A DNA stretch of 64,000 nt from Floridanema aerugineum (GCF_041929345.1 NZ_JBHFNQ010000206.1:124001-188000), one strand, 5' to 3'. Positions 1-9,015 are shown, numbered from the stretch's first letter. Notes: generated by a model not told the origin, from the sequence alone. Translations and numbers: made by a program.

Positions 1-761
1 CAATTAACCAAATCCTCAGTCAAGGAAATGCCTTACTCACCTCACGTATTGGAAAAGCAATAGGTAGACCTAGCACATTTTCACCAGAACCTGCAATTAA
101 ATTCTTCGCCTTATCAGGATTATCCAACGAACAAGACGCTTATTTGATGGCAATTAACGCCCATACCGCTTGCATTCGTAACGCTCTTTCTCACCCCAAA
201 AGCCTATTTATTGGCGATGAACTAAGCGTCCTTTTAAAGAAAGATGGATTTGCATCAGTTGTTGGAGAACTTTGTGCAACTGGCAGAAAAGATGGCATAG
301 CCGTCCTACTTTTAAGCCAAGACTTTGATGCCATTTGTGAATGTGCGGCTGGTGCTCAAATCATGCAAAACATGACCTACAAAATCACCGGAAGAATCAC
401 CAATTCTGGCGTAGCAGCCGCACAAAAACATTTAGGTTACGACCCCCAAATTATCAGTCGAAATGCCACCGAAGCCTTCTTTCCTAAAATTGCCGACCTT
501 TACTCCTGCTGGTTAATTGAAAAAGGCGGAAGATTTTGGCGGACAAGGTTCTATCCCGGAGAAATGATGTTAGCATCAATTGCCAATAATCAAAATGAAA
601 AAGCAGCCCGCGAGCGCATCATGTCCCAATACCCTTCAACCCTCAAAGGACAACTTCAAGGGCTAAAACATTTCACCCAAGAATATATAAGAGCGGTGAA
701 AGAAGGAAAAGGCTTCGACCATATTGGTCGAAATTCCCAGATGCTTGAAAAAGCATCCTAA
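1..761 (+). CDS. VirB4/TraC-like conjugation ATPase, C-terminal part
   Basis: The reading frame is open from the first bases of the window, so only the C-terminal part of the gene is present. The sequence LFIGDEL followed about 30 residues later by VLLLSQD looks like the Walker B region and the following sensor strand of VirB4/TraC ATPases, which power type IV secretion at the inner membrane. The Walker A motif would lie upstream of the window. The next gene begins 20 bp downstream, and the following five genes encode other parts of the same secretion channel. Assignment rests on these motifs and on context; the alternative is a VirD4-type coupling ATPase, but the position next to VirB5-10-like genes favours VirB4. 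Confidence 0.7.
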   Translation, partial: INQILSQGNALLTSRIGKAIGRPSTFSPEPAIKFFALSGLSNEQDAYLMAINAHTACIRNALSHPKSLFIGDELSVLLKKDGFASVVGELCATGRKDGIAVLLLSQDFDAICECAAGAQIMQNMTYKITGRITNSGVAAAQKHLGYDPQIISRNATEAFFPKIADLYSCWLIEKGGRFWRTRFYPGEMMLASIANNQNEKAARERIMSQYPSTLKGQLQGLKHFTQEYIRAVKEGKGFDHIGRNSQMLEKAS

Positions 762-781
762 CCACTAGTAACAAATAGCAA

Positions 782-1582
782 ATGAATTCCAAATTAACTC
801 TAATTGCTCTATTACTTGGACTGGGATTAGTTACCCAAATTAACCCAAGCCTTGCTCAAACAACAGGAGTTAACACTCCCGTTTCTTCTGGTAGTTTCTT
901 CACTCCTATCGAAAGTGTCGTCAAACAAGTTAATGACTTTATTGGTGACATCGGTGGCTTCGTTCAAAACGAACTATTTGGTACTTTAAACCAGATACTT
1001 TCCTCCTCTTTAGGAGCCATCAAAATTCCCGATTTGAATCAAGTTAGCAGCCAAATCATCAAAGCAACCACATCTAGCACCGCCGGAACTCAATTATCAG
1101 ATTTACTCGAAACCAAGTCGAGTAAATTAGATGGTAAAGGTTCCTACACTATCATGTCCGAACTTGACGGACAAGCGCAAAGAAATGCAGCTATTGGTAT
1201 AGCTAATGGTTCTACTCTTAGCCAACAAGCTCAAACAAATAGCCGCCAAATTCTAGAAGCAACTAAACAAAACACTCAGCAAAACGTTCAGTTGGGTGAA
1301 GAATCGCAAACACTCGACGTTACCCAACAAATCCTGCAAAACCTTTCCCAACAAACCGCACTTAACGCTCAAGTAAACGAACGGATTCTCCTTGAAGCTC
1401 AACAAAGTCGGACAGACCGAGCCATTAACAACGTTCTGCTCTCCCAAGCAGCAAAGGAGATATCTGCTCTCAACACCAGCGAACGCAGAAGTAGCATAGC
1501 ATCTGGAAACCAAGCCAGCCTGCAAGCCGGAATGCTCATGCTCCCCGGCGGCGGTTATTTAGGACAACCAACCAATAATTAA
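782..1582 (+). CDS. Secreted conjugation protein (VirB5/TrbJ-like position)
   Basis: The 266-residue product starts with a clear signal peptide: a positively charged start, a Leu-rich core and a likely cut after Ser-Leu-Ala near residue 25. The mature part is rich in Gln, Asn and Ser and has a long predicted helical stretch (about residues 120-240) with many heptad-like repeats. It sits between the VirB4-like ATPase and the VirB6-like membrane protein, which is the usual place of VirB5/TrbJ pilus-associated proteins. No diagnostic motif was seen, so VirB5/TrbJ is an inference from signal peptide, helix content and order. Confidence 0.55.
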   Translation: MNSKLTLIALLLGLGLVTQINPSLAQTTGVNTPVSSGSFFTPIESVVKQVNDFIGDIGGFVQNELFGTLNQILSSSLGAIKIPDLNQVSSQIIKATTSSTAGTQLSDLLETKSSKLDGKGSYTIMSELDGQAQRNAAIGIANGSTLSQQAQTNSRQILEATKQNTQQNVQLGEESQTLDVTQQILQNLSQQTALNAQVNERILLEAQQSRTDRAINNVLLSQAAKEISALNTSERRSSIASGNQASLQAGMLMLPGGGYLGQPTNN

Positions 1583-1599
1583 TCTTTAATCGGCGCGTG

Positions 1600-1673
1600 G
1601 AATCAACTCCACCGCCTCCTTATACCCCCGATATCTTCTCTCTCTTTCCTCTGCGTCCTCTGCGTCTCTGCGG
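1600..1673. repeat. Hairpin and cyanobacterial CTCTGCG-type tandem repeat
   Basis: The 140-bp gap between two conjugation genes has a hairpin near 1600 (GTGGA, six-base loop, TCCAC) and then two exact 9-bp units CCTCTGCGT at 1648-1656 and 1657-1665, followed by a variant CTCTGCGG at 1666-1673. Short CTCTGCG-type repeats are common in intergenic DNA of filamentous cyanobacteria. Their function is not known; here they support the host assignment. Confidence 0.6.
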
Positions 1674-1722
1674 TTCATTTATAAAGAGGATTTTACCCCT
1701 CAATATTTCCCATTAAAAAATC

Positions 1723-2850
1723 ATGCAACTTTTCGCACAAATCACGCCACCCACAACAGGTGGTGAAGGGTCAGCCTTAGACATTGTTAACGAATCAATT
1801 AACCTAGCTAAAGCCACATCAGAAGCTTGGAATAAAGTTTGGATTAGCACCATCGACCCCATTGCTTCTGGACTTTGGGTAGGTCTAGTATCCCTTGGTA
1901 TTATCTTAGCTGCCATTAGCATTCTCTTCCTAACTTTAACCAGTGGAAAAGACATTATTGAAAAACAATCTTGGTCAGAATTAGCTGCATTATTCATCTG
2001 GCCTATTGTGATTATGCTATTCTTAGGTGCTAACGGTAAATTGCTCGCCAACACCGTTATTTTTACCAGAAACTTCGCCTACAAACAAGTACAAAGCGTT
2101 CTCGTAGCGCAACTCGGAGAACTCACATTCAGAGACGCAATCGCTAACGTTACTATCAGTAATATCGGTAAACAACAACTAGAAAACCTCTACAGCGATT
2201 GTCGTAATAAAGTTGGTGAAGAACTAGTAACTTGCTGGAACTCCAAACGAGAAGCCGCACAAAGAATTGTTGATGAAGCTGAAAAACAAGCTGCTGGTTC
2301 CACCCCTTTAAGAGCCTTACGAATTTTCGCCGAAATGCTTTGGAATAATAGTTTACCCGGTGCTGCTCAAGATGCCATTACCTTAATAAACGACCCAGGT
2401 TCAGTATTTAGAGAAAAAGCCATCCCCATCATTCGATTTATTCTGTACAGCCTACAATGGGCATTCGTAAATATGCTAGAAGCCGCACTTTTACTAACAG
2501 CATTATTTTCCCCCATTGCAATGGGTTTATCCCTACTTCCCTTACAAGGTAGACCGATTTGGGCTTGGGCGACAGGTTTTTTAAGTTTATTTGGAACACA
2601 ACTAGGTTACAACATTATCGTCGGAATCGCAGCCGTTGTTTTAGTCAACTCTGGAGCCGAATTAGCCAGCGATGTCGCCTTTTTATTCTTCATCAGTATA
2701 TTCGCACCTGGACTAGCTCTTTTAATTGCTGGTGGAGGTGGAATCGCCTTATATAACGGTATCGCTGGTAATGCCAAACAAATAATTGATGTGTTTAGTA
2801 ACGCCATCGGAGCCGCAACAACTCTGGCAATTCACAAGGGATTTAGATAA
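1723..2850 (+). CDS. VirB6/TrbL-like polytopic membrane protein
   Basis: The 375-residue product has several strongly hydrophobic segments, at about residues 48-71, 87-104, 235-262, 280-300 and 305-340, with a soluble central part between about 105 and 230. This layout fits the inner-membrane channel proteins of the VirB6/TrbL type. The last helix region is Gly/Ala rich. The stop codon is followed one base later by the ATG of the next gene, suggesting translational coupling. No sequence motif specific to VirB6 was recognised, so the call depends on topology and on neighbours. Confidence 0.6.
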   Translation: MQLFAQITPPTTGGEGSALDIVNESINLAKATSEAWNKVWISTIDPIASGLWVGLVSLGIILAAISILFLTLTSGKDIIEKQSWSELAALFIWPIVIMLFLGANGKLLANTVIFTRNFAYKQVQSVLVAQLGELTFRDAIANVTISNIGKQQLENLYSDCRNKVGEELVTCWNSKREAAQRIVDEAEKQAAGSTPLRALRIFAEMLWNNSLPGAAQDAITLINDPGSVFREKAIPIIRFILYSLQWAFVNMLEAALLLTALFSPIAMGLSLLPLQGRPIWAWATGFLSLFGTQLGYNIIVGIAAVVLVNSGAELASDVAFLFFISIFAPGLALLIAGGGGIALYNGIAGNAKQIIDVFSNAIGAATTLAIHKGFR

Positions 2851-2851
2851 C

Positions 2852-3568
2852 ATGAAACTTCAACGATTTCAACAACCCGCATTGTTGCCAGAAGCCAAGA
2901 ATTTACTCGCTTTGTGCTTCCTAATTTTAACGGGAGTTAATATTATTACCCTCATTTTACACTTATTCGTAGCTTACCGAATCAACTCGGTAGCTGCGAT
3001 GAAAACAACCCAAGTTCAATTAATCAACGGTCAAACTTACTACGTTTCGGAACGCGATAGACTTTTCCGGTATTCATCCGTTATTCAAAACTTCGTCAAA
3101 AATTGGACAGAATTAACCTTTAACTGGGATAACAAAATCCCCGGTAGTAACGAAACCGACCCAGGTATTAAAGTTAATTCTAAACGAGTGACAACCAGTA
3201 GCTATTTTGCTTCCTTATTAATGGAACCAGAATTTGGCAAAGCCTCCCTAGCTCAAATAGCCGAACTCGTTCCCAGTACAGTATTTTCCGGTCAATTACG
3301 CTCTACAGTCATTATCTCATTCATCTCAGAACCTAGAGAAATTCGTCCAGGTGAATGGGAAATAGACATGATAGCAACCCGACTGCTGGTTGACCGCACA
3401 TTGGGAAGAGATGAAAGGATTCCTTTCAATCGCACTTTCAGGATAAAGGCGGTAGAAATTCAAACCTCTCCTTTAGGAAATCAAGCTTCTGCATTTGAAC
3501 AGAAAGTCTACGAACTTCGTTCCGCCGGATTAGAAATTAATCGCATCACTGAATTTAAACCAAACTAA
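2852..3568 (+). CDS. VirB8/TraE-like channel protein
   Basis: I place the start at the ATG one base after the previous stop, although the frame is open further upstream. The product (238 residues) has a short cytoplasmic N-terminus, one transmembrane helix at about residues 18-42 and a periplasmic domain rich in beta structure, as in VirB8/TraE proteins, which bridge the inner membrane and the core complex. The N-terminal pattern (short basic stretch, then LLALCFLILTGVNIITLIL) resembles TraE. It lies directly before a VirB10-like gene, as traE does relative to traB in F-type systems. Confidence 0.65.
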   Translation: MKLQRFQQPALLPEAKNLLALCFLILTGVNIITLILHLFVAYRINSVAAMKTTQVQLINGQTYYVSERDRLFRYSSVIQNFVKNWTELTFNWDNKIPGSNETDPGIKVNSKRVTTSSYFASLLMEPEFGKASLAQIAELVPSTVFSGQLRSTVIISFISEPREIRPGEWEIDMIATRLLVDRTLGRDERIPFNRTFRIKAVEIQTSPLGNQASAFEQKVYELRSAGLEINRITEFKPN

Positions 3569-3582
3569 AGTTAAGGAAAAAT

Positions 3583-5172
3583 ATGAACTCAACTAAACCA
3601 CAAACTAACTACGAATTTGATGACGAACCAGATGGGATTGAAGAAACCTATTCTAGTAATAACAATCATCGACTTGAGCCAGAAATCAGTCGAAATGATG
3701 AACTAGAATTTGCGGGATACGACGAAGAAGCAGACGAATTACTCGCATCTGAATATAGAATCAAACAGGAAAATGAGCCAACAGAAACTCTTCCGGTTTC
3801 CGAAAAACCATCGGTGCGAATGTTTTCCGTATTGGTTGGTACTGGTATAGTTTTCGGCATTTTTGGCTTTCTTTGGTTTACCTTTTTTGCTCCTAAACCC
3901 GTTCGCCAACCAGCAAAAACTTCAACTCCTGAAGTTACTTCATCTGCTTCTCATGATGAGTCAGCAGAACTCAAAAGTCGGTTGGCTTTTCAAGACCAAC
4001 AACGGACAATAGAAGCTCAACCACTTACACCAAAAGAACGTTCAACTGTAACTCCTACTCCTCAACCTACACTGACACCAAAACCTACATCAAAAACCGT
4101 ACCAGTTGCTAGAACTCCTGAACCTCCTAGACGAGTGCAAAACTTTAATCCATCACCTAGAGTTGTACAGACTATTCCTCCAGTCTCTCGTCCGATACAA
4201 CCACCACCGCGTTTAATAACATCGCCTCCACCTTCGACTTCCAAACCATCAATTCCTGCTGAAAAAGTAGACCCCTACGAACGTTGGACGCAGTTAGCTG
4301 CTTTAGGACAAATCAGAGGAGAAGTTGCTGAGGTTCCTACTACTGAAATACCCCCCAGTACGCAAAACCAACAACAAAAACAAGTAAACTCGCAGCCAAA
4401 AGTTGATTCCCAGATAGCTACCGTCACTATTGGTGATACCAACAAGAGCACCATGAGTCCAGGGGAAATCGGAATTCTTAACCGTACCCCAGTTAACCAA
4501 AACAGCGATGTCCAAATAGCCATCGGGTCATCCGCTAAAGCAAAGGTAATTGTACCGATGATTTGGGATGAAGCTGGTCAAAGTCCCACAGGTGGAAGAT
4601 TCGCCGTGCAATTAACTGAGGATATGAAGGCTGCTAATGGAGGAATCGCTTTACCATCTGGTACTATCCTGATTACTGAAGTAAATAATGTAACTCGCTC
4701 AAATCGGCTGGTATCTCAAAGTGTGGTAGCACTTGTCTATCCTGACTCCAGCGGACGCATCCATCAAGTACCGATACCTGCTGGACACTTGGTAATTCGT
4801 GGTGAAAATAACCAACCTCTGATTGCACAAGGTTTATTTGATAGAGGTTCTGAAATTGCTAGGACTGATGTTTTAGTTGGAGTTCTCAGTAGTTTGGGAC
4901 GGGTAGGAGAAATCGTTAATCGACCTACTCAAGAAGTTTTTAGTCAGCAAAGTGGTGTTTTTGGAAGTACTACCACACAAACTAGCAACAGGTCACAACC
5001 TAATATATTAGCAGCTGCTTTAGAGGGGTTTTTTACACCTACAGCACAACGTTTGCGCGAGCGTTCTGACCGCAGTACGCAAGAACTTTTAAAACGAGGT
5101 AATGTGGCTATTGTTCCAGAGGGAACTGAAGTTTCTGTATTTGTTAATTCCTTTGTTTTTGTCCGTCGATAA
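3583..5172 (+). CDS. VirB10/TrbI-like core-complex protein
   Basis: The 529-residue product has the classic VirB10 layout: an acidic cytoplasmic N-terminus, one transmembrane helix at about residues 79-102, a long Pro/Thr-rich spacer (about 110-240) and a C-terminal beta-barrel domain. In the C-terminal part, stretches such as GGRFAVQLTED and LPSGTILITEV are like the TrbI/VirB10 fold, which spans both membranes and forms the outer ring of the channel. The gene begins 14 bp after the VirB8-like gene and ends 11 bp before the VirB9-like gene. Confidence 0.75.
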   Translation: MNSTKPQTNYEFDDEPDGIEETYSSNNNHRLEPEISRNDELEFAGYDEEADELLASEYRIKQENEPTETLPVSEKPSVRMFSVLVGTGIVFGIFGFLWFTFFAPKPVRQPAKTSTPEVTSSASHDESAELKSRLAFQDQQRTIEAQPLTPKERSTVTPTPQPTLTPKPTSKTVPVARTPEPPRRVQNFNPSPRVVQTIPPVSRPIQPPPRLITSPPPSTSKPSIPAEKVDPYERWTQLAALGQIRGEVAEVPTTEIPPSTQNQQQKQVNSQPKVDSQIATVTIGDTNKSTMSPGEIGILNRTPVNQNSDVQIAIGSSAKAKVIVPMIWDEAGQSPTGGRFAVQLTEDMKAANGGIALPSGTILITEVNNVTRSNRLVSQSVVALVYPDSSGRIHQVPIPAGHLVIRGENNQPLIAQGLFDRGSEIARTDVLVGVLSSLGRVGEIVNRPTQEVFSQQSGVFGSTTTQTSNRSQPNILAAALEGFFTPTAQRLRERSDRSTQELLKRGNVAIVPEGTEVSVFVNSFVFVRR

Positions 5173-5183
5173 GCTAAAATAAA

Positions 5184-5900
5184 ATGAAAAAAATCTGTTT
5201 AATTTTAGTTCTTCCAGCTTTGGTAAGTTTCACTTTTTTGGGTGCTGTAAAAGTTGGAAAAGCTCAAACATCGGCATTGAGAATAGTTGAAAGAAATGCC
5301 GCCATAAATACGACTACTAATCTCCAAGTATGGCGTGGTCGAGCCAGCGTTATTGACTTTACTCAAACAGGTGAAGTTGTTACTTATATTCGTTTAGCAG
5401 ACCCGTCTAAAGTTGTGTTGAATACTGATGCTGAATTAAAAACTAACCAAGCTCGAATGATATTTGTTCAATCGATTCAAACACTACGATTTCCCGGCGC
5501 TATTACAACTCCTATTACTAATTTATTTGTGAAAACTCGTTCTTCTGAAGGTGTTGAACGTCTTTATACATTTAATATTGTTCACTGTTCGGGAAAAGCT
5601 ACCAATAACGGTATTGCTATTTCTTCAGTTACACCTAATCGGGAACAGAATGTATTTTTAGCTAATAATCAAACTTTATCAATTGCTGATGTTGAACGTG
5701 GTTTGGAAGTTGCTATTAGAAGAGGTTATACTACTGTTAATGACCCGGTGGTATTTAAAGTTCGAGAGTTTCTTGATTTAGTGCGAAATGGTACAACTGT
5801 TGCTCAAGCGGTTGAAAGAACTAACTTGTCAATTTCTGTTGTTATTTCCCTAGCAAAGTTAGGACTGATTGACACTCTTCAATCTCAGCCTCAAAGCTGA
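5184..5900 (+). CDS. VirB9/TraK-like secreted channel protein
   Basis: The 238-residue product starts with a signal peptide (KKICLILVLPALVSF, cut near residue 27). The following part has alternating beta strands, including a segment like the VirB9/TraK N-terminal domain (SVIDFTQTGEVVTYIRLADPSK). The last 60 residues look helical and may form a small HTH-like element, which is unusual for VirB9. The 3' end overlaps that of the opposing TOPRIM gene by 10 bp, so the conjugation operon and the defence pair run tail to tail. VirB9 and TraK cannot be told apart by eye. Confidence 0.6.
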   Translation: MKKICLILVLPALVSFTFLGAVKVGKAQTSALRIVERNAAINTTTNLQVWRGRASVIDFTQTGEVVTYIRLADPSKVVLNTDAELKTNQARMIFVQSIQTLRFPGAITTPITNLFVKTRSSEGVERLYTFNIVHCSGKATNNGIAISSVTPNREQNVFLANNQTLSIADVERGLEVAIRRGYTTVNDPVVFKVREFLDLVRNGTTVAQAVERTNLSISVVISLAKLGLIDTLQSQPQS

Positions 5901-6763
5901 GAAATTCTAGTTCTTAACTCGATTAAATCGGAATGTCGCTCGATGTCAATCCGAGCTACAGCCCAATTAAAAAATGTTTTTAGAGATATATATTGAGGTT
6001 CTTGCCTTTGCATTTCTTTTTGAATATCTTTGCCGTGAAACCAGATCATATACTGCTTCTGCGACCAAAATTCTACTTGATTAAATTGCTGCTGATAGGT
6101 AGCTAGATTTGCTTCAAAATTATTTAGCGTAACTGTTTCAACAGCTTGTCTAAATTGGTTAATTAATGTTATAGCTTCAGTTCGACAATCTTGCACTGCC
6201 AGGGACAAGGGAAGTTGACCGCTACCCCCTGTCCAAGTTGTCTTGAGTTGCGCTCGCGTTGCGCTTGAAAGCAATAGCTCACCTAAAGCCCATCGTACAG
6301 ATTGGTACTCTTGCAAACTTCTTGCCGCAGTTTCAATCCATTGTGTAATTCTGTCAATACCTGGAGAATCGCCATGACCCCATTTTGAATTGGGATTTTC
6401 CAGTTTCTCGATATATTTTTCTCGCCAATAAGCATCAATCAAGTCAGGCTCTAGCAAATAGTTCTCAATGCAAGCCCGATGAGTTAACCAAATTCGTTGA
6501 CCGCCTAATTGAATCAATCGTACCTCTTCACTTGGCTGGGCATCAAAGTCGCGGTCTCGGAAAACAAGATACCTTTGATTGCCAATCTCTTGAGGAAAAA
6601 AATAACCCTGTGCGAATACAGAAAAGGTAAATTTACTACCAGAGGAAACAATTGTAGGACGCTCTGTTGGTAGGGTTTCTAAAACTCGCTCCAGCAGTTG
6701 AATATCCAAACTGCTCTGCTTTCCTTCACAGAAAATAATTTTGCTGCTACTAACAACGCTCAC
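5891..6763 (-). CDS. TOPRIM/DUF4435-like nuclease, partner of the AAA ATPase
   Basis: The 290-residue product has a TOPRIM-like N-terminus: a strand ending in FCEGKQSSLD (catalytic Glu) and, about 65 residues later, VFRDRDFD (the D-x-D metal-binding pair). The following stretch with IENYLL resembles DUF4435 proteins. Such proteins are effector nucleases in PARIS (AriB), and related TOPRIM domains occur in OLD/Gabija systems. The start is GTG, two bases after the stop of the ATPase gene, so both are surely one operon. What is seen is the motif set and the tight pairing; a role in defence is inferred from families with the same pairing. Confidence 0.65.
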   Translation of the reverse strand: MSVVSSSKIIFCEGKQSSLDIQLLERVLETLPTERPTIVSSGSKFTFSVFAQGYFFPQEIGNQRYLVFRDRDFDAQPSEEVRLIQLGGQRIWLTHRACIENYLLEPDLIDAYWREKYIEKLENPNSKWGHGDSPGIDRITQWIETAARSLQEYQSVRWALGELLLSSATRAQLKTTWTGGSGQLPLSLAVQDCRTEAITLINQFRQAVETVTLNNFEANLATYQQQFNQVEFWSQKQYMIWFHGKDIQKEMQRQEPQYISLKTFFNWAVARIDIERHSDLIELRTRISQL

Positions 6764-6765
6764 AA

Positions 6766-7836
6766 TTACACCTCTAGCCTGATAATCTGTGCTTCAGGCA
6801 CCAATTGCTCCACATAATCAGAGTGAGTCGTAATAATAAACTGATTATTATTGCCTAACTTAGGTAAAGCTCTCAGCAATGCTTGTTGCATTGGTGGGTG
6901 GAGGTGCAATTCAATCTCATCAATTAAGATGACTGAATTATGAATATTCCAATTGGCAAAGTCCATTAACATTGGAAAGACCGCACGTTCGCCTCCAGAC
7001 ATCTCAGAAATTTCATACTGATTTCTGCCGTCGTGAAGATAAAACCAGGGTTCACTCAAAATATCATCTATATTCTCTCGCAAAACAGGGCCTTCAAAGC
7101 TACGTTCGGGAAAAACTGCTTTGTAAGCTCGTTCAATTTCGGCATATAAGTCTTTTTGTCCTGGTCTGAGTTGCCTAATTCTACCTCTCTCAATATCTTG
7201 ATGAAACTGCCGCCATTTGGAAAGCCGATCGCGCAAAGTATCCTCAGTAATTTCTTGTCGCCGTTCCGGGTCTTCAGTCGTTAAGCTGGTAGCAGTTCTT
7301 TGCTCTGTGTACCAAAGAACAGTGCCTACTCGCTCAAACACCCCAAAGCCTTCAGAACGAAGCAATTGTTTAGCGTATAATCGTCCTTTAAATTGAAATA
7401 ACTCAGCAGCAGTACTCGCTTGAACACGCTCATCTGGGAAGCGCCATTTAAGTGTCACACTATGTTCTTGTCCAGGAGGAACTGTTAAATCACGTCCCAT
7501 CTGGTGTAGTTGTTGGTAGAACTCTTCAACTGCTTTGAGTTCTTGTGACGAAAACTGTACCTCTAAAGTGACCTCCGGCTCGCATTTTTTCCAGTTGTTT
7601 CCTAGCAATTCATAGTTAAATCCTGCCCAATCTAAATCAGATAATTTCTGTAACCTTCCCGTAGCCGTGCCTAATGTTGCCGCGATCGCTTGTAAAAGGC
7701 TCGTTTTCCCAGATCCGTTCATCCCAATTAGAACAATTAGATCTCGTGCTAATCCAGTTTCTGGATCGGTAAAATCAAATACCGGAGGATTCCGAAATTT
7801 CTTGAAATACTTTAGCTCAACAGATTGAACTTTCAT
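6766..7836 (-). CDS. AAA (ABC/OLD-type) ATPase of a two-gene defence-like module
   Basis: The 356-residue product has a Walker A motif near residues 38-45 (GMNGSGKT), an ABC-type signature (EMSGGERAVFPML), and a Walker B with the OLD/AAA_15-type sequence ILIDEIELHLHP, followed by a TTHSDY H-loop. It is shorter than the usual AriA of PARIS (about 450-500 residues), and lacks the long coiled coil of SMC-like proteins. It is the first gene of a two-gene operon with a TOPRIM protein. In PARIS-type systems the ATPase senses an anti-restriction protein and releases the TOPRIM nuclease; whether this pair acts like that is inference. Confidence 0.75.
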   Translation of the reverse strand: MKVQSVELKYFKKFRNPPVFDFTDPETGLARDLIVLIGMNGSGKTSLLQAIAATLGTATGRLQKLSDLDWAGFNYELLGNNWKKCEPEVTLEVQFSSQELKAVEEFYQQLHQMGRDLTVPPGQEHSVTLKWRFPDERVQASTAAELFQFKGRLYAKQLLRSEGFGVFERVGTVLWYTEQRTATSLTTEDPERRQEITEDTLRDRLSKWRQFHQDIERGRIRQLRPGQKDLYAEIERAYKAVFPERSFEGPVLRENIDDILSEPWFYLHDGRNQYEISEMSGGERAVFPMLMDFANWNIHNSVILIDEIELHLHPPMQQALLRALPKLGNNNQFIITTHSDYVEQLVPEAQIIRLEV

Positions 7837-7896
7837 TTGGGAAGTCTCTAAAGGCAGGAGAAACAGCAGCTAATATCTACTTTTTTTGGCTTGATT

Positions 7897-8318
7897 TCAT
7901 TGTAAATCTTCAATCAAACTATCAACACATCCCTCATAAGAAATATAGGGTACTTTAAAAACAGGTCTTAATTCTTCCCAATCTTTCACTTGAAAAAGAT
8001 TTGGTGCTAACTGTTCTAAATAAGAACGACCAAACTCAAATTCCATATCAATATTTCGTATCTTCGACAACACTTTCTCAGAAATAGAAATTTTCTCACA
8101 AATTTCCATTTCCGAAATTCCCTTAATTGCCATACTGTCTATTAACAAAACATAAAGCCTCTTCCGGGATAAAACCTCCGGTAATAAATCAGCTTTAATC
8201 CGTTGTAAAAATAAATCCCGCTTCTGAATTTGTTCGGGACTTAACGTAGTATTTAAATAATCAATTAATGGATCTTCTTCACTTGTTACGACGCTTTGCG
8301 ATACTTCTGTTGCTGCGC
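7897..8318 (-). CDS. Unknown domain in the -1 frame of the HTH gene
   Basis: This frame is open from just after the A9 run inside the upstream HTH gene to a stop at 7897, about 140 codons. It has no ATG near its 5' end; the first possible start is TTG at 8146, which would drop more than a third of the frame. The product is mostly helical and acidic, with a segment (ISEMEICEKISISEKVLSKI) that could be a second HTH. It therefore seems to be meant as the C-terminal half of the HTH protein, reached by slippage at A9 or disconnected by a one-base deletion. I do not recognise the family. Confidence 0.55.
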
Positions 8319-8621
8319 TTTTTTTTTACGAGCGATCGCTTCATAAGGATCTTCATCCCCTTCCGCATATTGCATCAACTCTGTCAGCGACCAACCTATC
8401 GCATAAGCAAACTGCATTAACTTTTGCAATCTGGGGTCGGCTTTTCCTTCACACCAATTAGCCAGAGTATTAAATGCAATTCCTGTTAATCTTCCTAACT
8501 CCCTAGAACTACCAATTCGCTCATCTTCCATCAACGCCCTAATTAACTGACCAATGCGTTGATGGACTCGGCTATCTACTACGACATTTTCTTCTACTTT
8601 TGCTGACATTCCAGTTTCCAA
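8286..8621 (-). CDS. XRE-type HTH regulator
   Basis: The 111-residue product has an HTH of the XRE/Cro type at about residues 38-70 (SRELGRLTGIAFNTLANWCEGKADP), followed by an acidic linker and a Lys-rich tail. The tail is encoded by an A9 run (AAA AAA AAA in the reading frame) and ends 11 codons later. After the run the -1 frame stays open for about 140 codons, so the full product may be a two-domain protein. It is upstream of, and read in the same direction as, the AAA/TOPRIM pair, and could regulate it. Confidence 0.7.
   Translation of the reverse strand: METGMSAKVEENVVVDSRVHQRIGQLIRALMEDERIGSSRELGRLTGIAFNTLANWCEGKADPRLQKLMQFAYAIGWSLTELMQYAEGDEDPYEAIARKKKAQQQKYRKAS
8319..8327 (-). promoter_or_regulatory. 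A9 slippery run joining two open frames
   Basis: On the minus strand nine A bases encode Lys-Lys-Lys in the HTH gene. A -1 shift here leads into a frame that stays open to 7897. Runs of this length allow ribosomal or transcriptional slippage in bacteria. A one-base sequencing or mutational deletion would look the same. Confidence 0.45.
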
Positions 8622-8754
8622 CTAGCCAAGAAGTAACAGCAGGGGTGGTAGGGCGGCCTACATCATAACAGGATAACCTAATTAACTGCTGTTGCAGATC
8701 CCTGGTTCGATTACCCCGAGTGATGCCTTAATCCTGACTTTTACAATTCTTTAC

Positions 8755-8783
8755 TTGATCAAATTTATGCTCAATTATATTAT
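8755..8783 (+). promoter_or_regulatory. Possible sigma-70-type promoter
   Basis: TTGATC at 8755-8760 and TATTAT at 8778-8783 are separated by 17 bp, a good match to the standard pattern. It points into the 500-bp non-coding block before the primase gene, so it may drive the primase from a distance or make a short control RNA ending near the hairpin at 8939-8978. No direct evidence of transcription. Confidence 0.3.
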
Positions 8784-8845
8784 ATTGTATGGTCAATCTT
8801 ATGAAGAACATCAATCTGATACAATTCACTGATAAAGACCTTTCT

Positions 8846-8978
8846 GAGAGTATACTCTCTAAGATAGTAGTGCCCCACTCTTAACTCTAGCCGAGTCTCA
8901 AGTGAGGCTATTACTTAAACCAACGCGAACAGTTAGTCAGAAAAACCCATATAGAATGCCCATTCTGTCAGTTTTTCT
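8846..8978. repeat. Palindrome and stem-loop in putative origin region
   Basis: GAGAGTATACTCTC at 8846-8859 is a perfect 14-bp palindrome, of the kind bound by dimeric repressors. At 8939-8978 an outer stem (AGAAAAAC with GTTTTTCT) encloses an inner stem (AGAAT, loop GCCC, ATTCT). The right arm is T-rich, so the structure could end a short transcript. Both lie in the 670-bp gap before the primase gene. Confidence 0.5.
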
Positions 8979-9015
8979 TTCCTGAACTAGATCGCTTCTT
9001 CCAAAAGCCATAGTC

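Noticed and set aside
5891..7836. Gabija (GajA/GajB)
   Set aside because: GajA has ATPase and TOPRIM on one chain and GajB is a UvrD-like helicase; here they are two genes and no helicase is adjacent.
8690..8730. tRNA-like T-arm (GGTTCGATTACC) in the gap before the primase gene
   Set aside because: Neither the 5-bp T stem nor an acceptor stem and anticodon arm can be formed; only a short chance resemblance.
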